From positions 1,007,531-1,071,530 of the forward strand of contig NZ_JAAGNX010000001.1 in assembly GCF_010500615.1 (NCBI RefSeq): a stretch of DNA of 64,000 nucleotides, read 5' to 3'. The notes beneath the pieces were generated by a model. The model had not been told where the DNA came from, did not search any database, and was given only the letters and a program-made list of their open reading frames with translations. This stretch comes from Oceanipulchritudo coccoides (lineage in GTDB: Bacteria; Verrucomicrobiota; Verrucomicrobiia; Opitutales; Oceanipulchritudinaceae). This document shows positions 57,833 through 64,000 of this stretch, piece after piece. The translations under genes and the position numbers were made by a program. The first letter of the stretch is position 1, and the number at the start of each line of letters is the position of its first letter.

Positions 57833-58351
57833 ATGTCCAACACAGATAACCTGATTTCCGGCAAGCCGCTTCGCATATTGATCAACCCATATTCGGATGT
57901 GAGCCACGCGCGGGCCATTTTCGAACTCCTGAACCTGTACGCTCAGGATCCAATGGGCGGGGCCAAGCCACTCCCAGAGACTACCCGTCGTGACTTGGTG
58001 CCGGAGCTGCGCCGGCGCCCCTGGGTGGTCACGCTGCTGGCCTTGATTGGAGACCAGCCTGTTGGCCTTCTAATCGCGATGGAGGGCTTTTCCACCTTTG
58101 CCGCGCGCCCGTTGATGAATATCCACGATGTGGCTGTGCATCCGGATTACCGGAGCCAGGGAATCGGCTCGGCGCTGTTCCGTGAAGTTGAGAAGGTCTC
58201 CCTCAAGCGGGATTGTTGTAAATTAACCCTTGAAGTGCTCGAAGGGAATGAAAGAGCCAAGGCCCTTTACCAGCGCTGGGGCTTCCAGCCATACGAGTTG
58301 GACCCGGAAACCGGGGCGGCCCAGTTCTGGGAGAAACCGATTCAGCATTGA
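57833..58351 (+). CDS. GNAT-family N-acetyltransferase
   Basis: A 172-residue acetyltransferase of the GNAT fold. The acetyl-CoA-binding motif A is DVAVHPDYRSQGIGSALF at 99-116, followed by LTLEVLEGNERAKALYQRWG (motif B). The substrate is unknown: GNAT members act on amines of proteins or small molecules. It lies 31 bp before the EpsI-like gene on the same strand, so it could be the first gene of that operon, though it has no obvious role in it. Confidence 0.9.
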   Translation: MSNTDNLISGKPLRILINPYSDVSHARAIFELLNLYAQDPMGGAKPLPETTRRDLVPELRRRPWVVTLLALIGDQPVGLLIAMEGFSTFAARPLMNIHDVAVHPDYRSQGIGSALFREVEKVSLKRDCCKLTLEVLEGNERAKALYQRWGFQPYELDPETGAAQFWEKPIQH

Positions 58352-58382
58352 AATGCGCTGAAAACCTCTTTCTTTAAGTATC

Positions 58383-59114
58383 ATGATATCTTGGTTCAAG
58401 CGATGGGGGATTCCTTCTCTTGCTGCGGTTGTCCTGCTCGGGGCAATCGGCATTCAATTGGTGGCTGGCATGAAGCCTGTTCCGGAGGGGAGCCTTGAGG
58501 CCCCGCTCGCGGATTCCATTCCTGCTGAATTGTCCGGCTGGAATGTCGAGGATCTTGACCTTGGACCAACCGAGTCGGTCACCCAGCGTTCGTATAATCT
58601 TTTGAAGCTCGATGACTTCATACACCGGCAGTACACGCGGGGAGACAAGTCCTTCTCCGTCTATGTCGCCTACTGGAAGCCCGGCAAGATGCCTGTGCGC
58701 CTTGTGAACCAGCATTCGCCGGACCGCTGCTGGACGGAAGTCGGGTTTACCTGCATTGACCGGGACTGGAATGTCCTGCGAAGCGTAGAGGGGGAGAATC
58801 TTCAACCCGCACAGTGGGGCGTCTATGAATTGGGTGACAGCAAGAATTACACGTACTTTTGGCATATTGTCGGCGAAGAGGCTCACTGGTACGGAGGCGA
58901 GCGGATCAATACAAGATCCTCGCTTTCCTCCATCTGGGAAGATTTCCGCAAATTCGGCCTGAATGTTCATCGTGAGCAATTCTTTGTCCGGGTGGTCAGT
59001 GCCCAACCGATGGATGCACTTTGGGAGATGCCCGGTTTCCAGACCGTGATGGCTGATCTGGCCGATCTCTGCCTGTCCGAACCCGAGCCTACGACCGAAG
59101 TGGCGGCAAAATGA
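58383..59114 (+). CDS. EpsI-type exosortase-associated protein
   Basis: A 243-residue protein with one N-terminal membrane anchor (LAAVVLLGAIGIQLVAG) and an EpsI domain: HSPDRCWTEVGFTC (H111-C116) matches the family's His-Ser-Pro-x-x-Cys block, followed by LGDSKNYTYFWHIV. EpsI proteins accompany exosortases in exopolysaccharide loci and may be exosortase partners. No exosortase gene or PEP-CTERM tail is visible here. The gene overlaps the next one by ATGA, so it is cotranscribed with the acyl-building genes, which ties that pathway to the cell surface. Confidence 0.85.
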   Translation: MISWFKRWGIPSLAAVVLLGAIGIQLVAGMKPVPEGSLEAPLADSIPAELSGWNVEDLDLGPTESVTQRSYNLLKLDDFIHRQYTRGDKSFSVYVAYWKPGKMPVRLVNQHSPDRCWTEVGFTCIDRDWNVLRSVEGENLQPAQWGVYELGDSKNYTYFWHIVGEEAHWYGGERINTRSSLSSIWEDFRKFGLNVHREQFFVRVVSAQPMDALWEMPGFQTVMADLADLCLSEPEPTTEVAAK

Positions 59115-59755
59115 AACAACTCATCATCATCGGGGCCGGCGGATTTGGCCGTGAAGTCCTAGAGTGGGCTAAACAATCGCCTGCTTACCGGCGCGAGTGG
59201 GAAATTGCCGGTTTTCTGGACGACCGGGCGGATTGTCTCGAGCGCTTTTCCGGCCTGGAGCTTCCACTTCTTGGCAACACGCACGACTACGAGCCCCGGA
59301 AAGATGATGTTTTCCTGTGTGCCATCGGCGTACCGCAGTTACGGATGGAAATGCGCAAGCGCTTTGAGGCCAAAGGAGCAGTCTTTACTCGATTGATTCA
59401 CGAAAGCTGTGTTGTCGGGAGTCGAGTCGAGCTGGGGACAGGTGTGATCCTGTGCCCGCGCGTGGTCCTGACATGCGATATTTCCATCGGGGCCAACACG
59501 GCCATGAATGTCAGCACGGCGATGGGCCATGATGCCTCCATTGGCACGGATTGTCAGATTAGCAGCTTTTGTGATATTACCGGCTATGTGAAAATCGGGA
59601 ATGAAGTATTTCTTGGAAGCCGCGCGTCAATTATTCCGGGCAAGCAAGTCGGTGACCGGTCAGTAATTGGTGCGGGTTCGGTCGTGGTGGCTGATGTCCC
59701 GGAAAAGGTGACCGTCTTTGGAAACCCGGCACGTTTGTTGTCCCGGCATGATTGA
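59111..59755 (+). CDS. NeuD/PglD-type sugar O- or N-acyltransferase (left-handed beta-helix)
   Basis: An N-terminal Rossmann-like domain (GAGGFGREVLEWA, residues 8-20) is followed by hexapeptide repeats of the left-handed beta-helix fold: HESCVVGSRVELGTGVILC, ISIGANTAMNVSTAMGHDAS and VGDRSVIGAGSVVVADVP. These enzymes acylate amino sugars or sialic-acid-like sugars, using acetyl-CoA or, in some, other acyl donors. Together with the acyl-ligase and carrier proteins that follow, it may take the acyl group from an ACP or CoA. The gene overlaps both neighbours. Confidence 0.9.
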   Translation: MKQLIIIGAGGFGREVLEWAKQSPAYRREWEIAGFLDDRADCLERFSGLELPLLGNTHDYEPRKDDVFLCAIGVPQLRMEMRKRFEAKGAVFTRLIHESCVVGSRVELGTGVILCPRVVLTCDISIGANTAMNVSTAMGHDASIGTDCQISSFCDITGYVKIGNEVFLGSRASIIPGKQVGDRSVIGAGSVVVADVPEKVTVFGNPARLLSRHD

Positions 59756-60989
59756 CCTGCAGAAGATTGTTGCTGCCTACGGGGACCGGTGCCTTTTTGC
59801 CGGCCCGCGACAATCAATTGATTACCGCACCTTCCTTGAACTGGTGGAAGCCAGATCAAAGGCACTTTCGGATTCATCCAGCCAGCCGATTCACTTTCAC
59901 AGACTCGAATGGCGTGCCGATTCATTTGCCGATTTGCTGGCGCGATTTCTCGCTGGCCAATCAGTTGTACTGGGCAACTCCAGCACGCTATCCGGGTTTG
60001 AGCTTTTTGCGGCATCTGCACCACTCCTGATTTTGAAAACGGGAGGAACCACCGGCGAGCCGCGACATGTTGTCCACTCGGTCAATACACTTCTCACACC
60101 CTATGCGCTTGAGGAGCGCCCGCAGAACCGGCTTCTTGTCCTGTATGCCGCTGACCACATCGCCGGTATTGATGCCTTTTTCCAGGCCCTTCATCGGGGA
60201 AGCACGCTGGTCATCCCTTCCAGCATGAATGCGAAAGCCCTTGCCTCGTGCATTGAAGAGCAATCCGTGCAGGTCTTGCCAGCCACGCCGACCTTCCTCC
60301 AGTTCCTGCTTCTCAGCGGTGAGCTTGAGGGTCGCGACCTCAGCAGCGTGACAACCATTCCCCACGGAGCGGAACCCATGCCAGCAGCCCTGCGCCAGCG
60401 GATCAGCGCACATTTTCCGAATGCCCGCTTATTGCAACGGTTTGGAATGACCGAGCTGGGCGCGCTACCGGTGCGCGCTGACCCGGAATATCCCGATGCC
60501 ATGTTTCTCGATGAACCCGGATACGACTGGAAAGTTGAGGACGGGGAGCTCCTGATCAAAAGCCCGACGCGAATGCTGGGAACGCTCGAAGAGGGACTTG
60601 CCGATCCGGAAAGTGTTTGGCACCGGACCGGGGATCTGGCGGAAAAAACGCCGAATGGCTCAATCCGCGTTTTGGGTCGTCGCGAAGCCTTGATCAATAT
60701 CGGCGGGACGAAAGTCGTGCCGGAAGTGGTGGAGGCGATGATTCTTGAGCAGCCCGGGGTACGGGATGCAGCCGTTTCGGCAATCCCCAATCCGCTCACC
60801 GGTCAGGCCCTTTGTGCAAAGGTGATTTTTGCGGGCGAACCTGATGTGCAAGGCCTGATGAAAGCGCTGAGACAGGCCTCGCGTGAGAAGGCACTCTCTC
60901 TTGCGCATGTCCCAACCCGGATTGAAGCCGTGACAGAGCTTGCCAAGACTGCTGTCGGTAAACGCCTCCGCCAGCAGGGAAAGGCTTGA
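59748..60989 (+). CDS. AMP-binding acyl-ligase (adenylate-forming)
   Basis: A 413-residue member of the ANL superfamily. Motifs: phosphate loop KTGGTTGEPRHV near residues 97-108, FGMTELGALP, HRTGDLAEKTPNG, GRREALINIGGTKVVPEVVE, and the catalytic Lys region ELAKTAVGKRLR at the end. It activates a carboxylic acid as AMP ester and passes it to CoA or to an ACP. The protein is shorter than usual because the N-terminal region is reduced. I use the ATG at 59748, which overlaps the end of the NeuD gene by eight bases; the longer frame starts in mid-gene. The ACP genes are downstream. Confidence 0.88.
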   Translation: MIDLQKIVAAYGDRCLFAGPRQSIDYRTFLELVEARSKALSDSSSQPIHFHRLEWRADSFADLLARFLAGQSVVLGNSSTLSGFELFAASAPLLILKTGGTTGEPRHVVHSVNTLLTPYALEERPQNRLLVLYAADHIAGIDAFFQALHRGSTLVIPSSMNAKALASCIEEQSVQVLPATPTFLQFLLLSGELEGRDLSSVTTIPHGAEPMPAALRQRISAHFPNARLLQRFGMTELGALPVRADPEYPDAMFLDEPGYDWKVEDGELLIKSPTRMLGTLEEGLADPESVWHRTGDLAEKTPNGSIRVLGRREALINIGGTKVVPEVVEAMILEQPGVRDAAVSAIPNPLTGQALCAKVIFAGEPDVQGLMKALRQASREKALSLAHVPTRIEAVTELAKTAVGKRLRQQGKA

Positions 60990-61025
60990 TTTTCCACGTC
61001 GTTGGCCGTTTGCTGAAGCATCATT

Positions 61026-61259
61026 ATGCAAGATTTCTTGAAGAACCTGGCGGAGGCCATCAACCAGCCCGGGGCTGAATTTTCTCCCGATAATAAACTG
61101 CAGGATTTGCCCAACTGGGATTCCCTGGCAATCCTGACGACGCTCTCGATGTTGGATCAGGAATACAATGTTGTCCTCAGCGGGGCCGATCTACAAGCCT
61201 GCGACACGGTTTCCGACCTCTACGCGAAAGTACAGGCGTCCAAGGCACAAAATTCATGA
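61026..61259 (+). CDS. Acyl carrier protein (first)
   Basis: A 77-residue ACP. The phosphopantetheine attachment serine is S33 in PNWDSLAILTTL. The helix pattern is normal (LQDLPNWDSLAIL, MLDQEYNVVLSG, TVSDLYAKVQA). It sits 36 bp after the acyl-ligase and its stop overlaps the ATG of a second ACP. The 4'-phosphopantetheinyl transferase is not in this window. Confidence 0.9.
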   Translation: MQDFLKNLAEAINQPGAEFSPDNKLQDLPNWDSLAILTTLSMLDQEYNVVLSGADLQACDTVSDLYAKVQASKAQNS

Positions 61260-61558
61260 GCCCCGAAAGCAAAGAGGTGGAAAGTCTTATCGCAGCCAGC
61301 CTGGTGCAGCTGCGTCAGGACCTCGCCCTTCCCGAGTTGGGTCAGATTTCGGGCACGACCCCGATTCTCGGAGGAGATTCCGATCTGGACAGCATGGCGG
61401 TGGTTCACCTGATCGTGGACTTGGAAGGCCGCCTTGAGGAAGCCTTTGGCAAAAACTGGATTCTCGCCGATGAGCGTGCCCTGAGCCGGAAACGCTCGCC
61501 ATTCCGCAGCGTGGCCGACCTGAGTGAATTTGTTATCGAAACCACCCCGCAATCATGA
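61256..61558 (+). CDS. Acyl carrier protein (second, longer)
   Basis: A 100-residue ACP-like protein. The attachment motif GGDSDLDSMAVVHLI carries the likely serine S46. It has an N-terminal extension and a different loop from the first ACP, so it likely serves another partner in the pathway. Overlaps of four bases with the first ACP and with the SDR gene show tight coupling. Confidence 0.85.
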   Translation: MSPESKEVESLIAASLVQLRQDLALPELGQISGTTPILGGDSDLDSMAVVHLIVDLEGRLEEAFGKNWILADERALSRKRSPFRSVADLSEFVIETTPQS

Positions 61559-62265
61559 GCACCCATCGTCGAGTTATCATCATCACCGGCACGAGCAAGG
61601 GCATCGGGGCCAAATTGGCCGAGTATTATCTGGAAAGCGGATGGAAAGTTGCCGGATGCAGCCGAGGGGAATCGACCATTGACCACCCGGCATACCACCA
61701 CACCTGCTTGGATGTGGGAGATGAAAAGGCTGTCACGGCAATGGTTCGCGAGTGCGGGAAAAAGTACGGACAGATCGATGCCCTTCTGAACAATGCCGGC
61801 ATCGCTTCCATGAATTCAGCCTTGCTGACCCCCGGAAGCACAATGGAAAAGGTCTTCCGGACAAATTGTTTCGGCGCCTTCTATTTTGCCCGCGAGTCGG
61901 CCAAGCTCATGCTTAAGCAGAAGACGGGGCGCATTGTTTTCTTCACCACTGTGGCGCGCCCGCTCCGCCTTGAAGGAGAACTGGCTTATGCCGCCAGCAA
62001 GGCGGCTGTGGAAAGCCTTACCCAGATCATGTCGCGTGAGCTGGCGCCGAACGGGATCACCGTCAACGCAGTTGGCCCGACGCCCGTGAAGACCGACCTG
62101 ATCCGCGGGGTTTCCGACGCGGCGATTGAGCGGCTTCTTGAGCGTCAGGCAATTCACCGCCTTGGGGAGTTCGACGATGTCATCAACGTGGTTGATTTTT
62201 TCCTCCTTCCAAAAAGTGACTTTGTAACCGGCCAGGTGATTTACCTTGGTGGCGTGGAAGGCTGA
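61555..62265 (+). CDS. 3-oxoacyl-ACP reductase-like SDR
   Basis: A 236-residue SDR with cofactor motif TGTSKGIG (11-18), LLNNAG (77-82) and YAASK with Tyr145 and Lys149. The catalytic Ser position appears to be Thr (RIVFFTTVA), which is uncommon but can support activity. Likely reduces the 3-oxoacyl group made by the KAS III below. It overlaps the second ACP gene by four bases and is three bases before the KAS III ATG. Confidence 0.88.
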   Translation: MSTHRRVIIITGTSKGIGAKLAEYYLESGWKVAGCSRGESTIDHPAYHHTCLDVGDEKAVTAMVRECGKKYGQIDALLNNAGIASMNSALLTPGSTMEKVFRTNCFGAFYFARESAKLMLKQKTGRIVFFTTVARPLRLEGELAYAASKAAVESLTQIMSRELAPNGITVNAVGPTPVKTDLIRGVSDAAIERLLERQAIHRLGEFDDVINVVDFFLLPKSDFVTGQVIYLGGVEG

Positions 62266-62268
62266 TCG

Positions 62269-63336
62269 ATGGGCTTGTTGCGGATCAGTGGCGTGCGTAT
62301 TGGCGGATTGGTGACAGTCGTGCCAAAAAACGAGGTCAGCCTGAGCGACGAGGCTTATCTTTTTGACAACAACCACGCCCAGATCGACCGCCTCAAGGCA
62401 ACCATCGGACTGGACAAGCGCAGGGTCGCACCCCCGGGGATGACGGCCAACGACATGGCGGAAGCCGCGGTGAGGAAACTCCTTGAGGAAACCGAAACAG
62501 ATCCCGAATCAATTGACGGCATCTTCATGGTCACGCAGACGCCCGATTATCTTCAGCCGGGGAATGCCGTTCTCCTGCAGGGACGTATTGGTCTGCCCAC
62601 TACATGCGCTGCGATGGATTTTAATCTTGGCTGCTCGGGATATGTCTACGGACTATGGGCGGCCCATAGTTTTATCGCGGGTGGCGGTTTGAAGCGCGTC
62701 ATTCTTGTTGTTGGCGACACCATCAGCCAGATTGTTTCAAAAGACGACCGCGCCCTGCGGCCGCTTTTTGGCGATGCGGCCTGTGCGACTCTTCTGGAGG
62801 CGGACCCGTCAGCACCTGAAGCCCTGTTTGATCTGCAATCCGACGGAACAGGCTACGAGTCGCTCTGGCAACCCGGAGGAGCCTTCCGTGAACCGTGGTC
62901 AGTTGAGAGCGCGGAAGTGAAGACGCTGGGTGAAGGTATCCAGCGCAGCCGTTGTAACCTTCACATGGATGGGGCGGAGATTTTCAATTTTTCCCTGAAA
63001 GTTGAACCGAAGGCGATCAGTGACATGTTCGCTGCTACCGCTTGGGAACCCGAGTCCGTTGAGGGAGTTGTCTTCCATCAGGCAAATCGCTACATCATCG
63101 ACAACATCCGTCGGCGCTTGAAACTGCCTCCGGAGCAGGTGCCTTCCGGGACGGTTGAAAGATTTGGCAACCAGAGCAGTGCCAGCATACCGGCAACGCT
63201 GACCGATCATTACGGGGATAAACTGACCAAGGCCTCCCACCGGTTTTTCCTTTCCGGATTCGGGGTGGGGCTGTCATGGGCCACCTGTGCCGTTGAGTTG
63301 CCCCCGCTTGCCTGCAATTCCCTGCTGGAGATTTAG
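62269..63336 (+). CDS. 3-oxoacyl-ACP synthase III (KAS III/FabH-like)
   Basis: A thiolase-fold condensing enzyme, 355 residues. The triad is visible: Cys122 in [10 protein letters not shown], His270 in [10 protein letters not shown] and Asn301 in [16 protein letters not shown] elongates an acyl-CoA or acyl-AMP starter with malonyl-ACP. With the ligase, two ACPs and the reductase it can build a short hydroxyacyl chain on ACP. The stop overlaps the stop of the convergent RND gene. Confidence 0.9.
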   Translation: MGLLRISGVRIGGLVTVVPKNEVSLSDEAYLFDNNHAQIDRLKATIGLDKRRVAPPGMTANDMAEAAVRKLLEETETDPESIDGIFMVTQTPDYLQPGNAVLLQGRIGLPTTCAAMDFNLGCSGYVYGLWAAHSFIAGGGLKRVILVVGDTISQIVSKDDRALRPLFGDAACATLLEADPSAPEALFDLQSDGTGYESLWQPGGAFREPWSVESAEVKTLGEGIQRSRCNLHMDGAEIFNFSLKVEPKAISDMFAATAWEPESVEGVVFHQANRYIIDNIRRRLKLPPEQVPSGTVERFGNQSSASIPATLTDHYGDKLTKASHRFFLSGFGVGLSWATCAVELPPLACNSLLEI

Positions 63337-64000
63337 GAATTTTTCGATTCTGACATGAAGTAAAGGACGGGCACGGCCATCCGGCTGATCAGGAGCGAGG
63401 CAATTTCCCCGAACATCAGGCTGATCGCAAGGCCTTGGAAAATCGGGTCGGCAAGGATGACGCTGGCTCCCACGACCACGGCCAAGGCGGTGAGGAGCAT
63501 TGGACGAAAGCGGACCGCACCGGCCTCAACGACTGCATCGCGAAGGGAGAGTCCCTGTTCCCGCCGCAGCTCAATAAAGTCAACGAGGATAATGGAGTTC
63601 CGCACCACAATGCCAGCGCCGGCCATGAATCCGATCATGGAGGTGGCGGTGAAAAATGCCCCCATGGCCCAGTGGGCGGGAAGAATCCCGACAAGGGAAA
63701 ACGGAATGGCCGCCATCACGACAAGCGGGGTCTTGTAACTGTGAAACCAGCCAACCATGAGCATGGCGATCAGGACAAGAACGGCGGCAAAGGCAATTCC
63801 CAGATCCCTGAAGACCTCGAGCGTGATGTGCCATTCGCCATCCCACTTCATTGCCGGTTCTTCATCATCAAAGGGCAGGTTCAGATTGTAGATGGGAAGA
63901 CTTTCGCTGTTTCCTCCAAAGTCCGCAGGATTCAGATCGGCCAACTTTTTGTTCATCTTGAACAGCGCGTAAGCCGGGCTTTCAATCGCCCCGGCCACGT
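63333..64000 (-). CDS. RND-family efflux transporter, C-terminal fragment at the window edge
   Basis: A partial inner-membrane RND permease (AcrB/CzcA-like). The visible part has [24 protein letters not shown], typical of the helix and cytoplasmic loop after TM10, and [25 protein letters not shown] near the end. These pumps export drugs or metals with a membrane-fusion protein and an outer-membrane channel. It is cut by the right edge; the GTG at 63998 is not the start. It ends tail to tail with the KAS III gene. Confidence 0.9.
   Translation of the reverse strand, partial: VAGAIESPAYALFKMNKKLADLNPADFGGNSESLPIYNLNLPFDDEEPAMKWDGEWHITLEVFRDLGIAFAAVLVLIAMLMVGWFHSYKTPLVVMAAIPFSLVGILPAHWAMGAFFTATSMIGFMAGAGIVVRNSIILVDFIELRREQGLSLRDAVVEAGAVRFRPMLLTALAVVVGASVILADPIFQGLAISLMFGEIASLLISRMAVPVLYFMSESKNS

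Noticed and set aside
57833-63336. Fatty-acid synthesis (fab) operon
   Set aside because: The malonyl transferase, dehydratase and enoyl reductase are missing and an acyl-ligase and surface-glycan genes are present.

Overview
The window reads as chromosome from a marine or polysaccharide-degrading member of the PVC group, most likely Verrucomicrobiota of the Opitutae/Puniceicoccales type. The reasons are four formylglycine-type sulfatase domains, a giant protein with a LEPR-XLL leader, GEVED-domain and delta-60 repeat surface proteins, secreted Hcp-fold proteins, an EpsI-type exosortase-associated protein, and many signal peptides. This placement is inferred from protein families; no rRNA or tRNA gene is present to confirm it. 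I see no CRISPR array, prophage or insertion-sequence transposase.

Layout. Positions 1-10.6 kb form a sulfated-glycan degradation island: a sulfatase cut by the left edge, the remnant of a GH71/99-like gene, a second sulfatase on the minus strand, a secreted protein of unknown function, a Tat-type metallophosphoesterase, and a protein that joins a sialate O-acetylesterase domain to an iduronate-sulfatase-like domain. From 10.8 to 13.5 kb lie small secreted proteins (ankyrin, TonB C-terminal domain, a W-P-Y repeat protein) and a DUF2071 gene fragment. From 13.6 to 16.9 kb there is a probable D-amino-acid/dipeptide set (DUF1611 P-loop protein, YhfX-like PLP protein, M19 dipeptidase). An M50 protease, a 44-bp inverted-repeat element and an SDR follow.

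From 18.8 to 23.5 kb the minus strand carries two exported Hcp-fold proteins and a membrane-bound spermidine-synthase-like protein. From 23.7 to 29.4 kb are a PhoX-like protein, a triple GEVED protein with a clear terminator, and an orphan solute-binding-like protein. From 29.6 to 34.2 kb a sulfatase and a GH2 beta-galactosidase form a compact pair. From 34.4 to 36.9 kb a porin, an FMN-binding protein and a PepSY membrane protein form an operon suggesting extracytoplasmic electron transfer.

From 37.1 to 53.6 kb a single 5518-codon gene encodes a giant LEPR-XLL protein with a metzincin-like site, flagellin-IN-like repeats, a long RTX region and two LamG-like C-terminal domains. It is followed by an M11-type metalloprotease with Calx-beta and delta-60 repeats. 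From 57.8 to 63.3 kb a tightly coupled operon joins an EpsI-like protein and a NeuD/PglD-type acyltransferase to an acyl-ligase, two acyl carrier proteins, a ketoreductase and a KAS III. This looks like a pathway that builds an acyl group and transfers it to an exopolysaccharide sugar. An RND transporter gene runs off the right edge.
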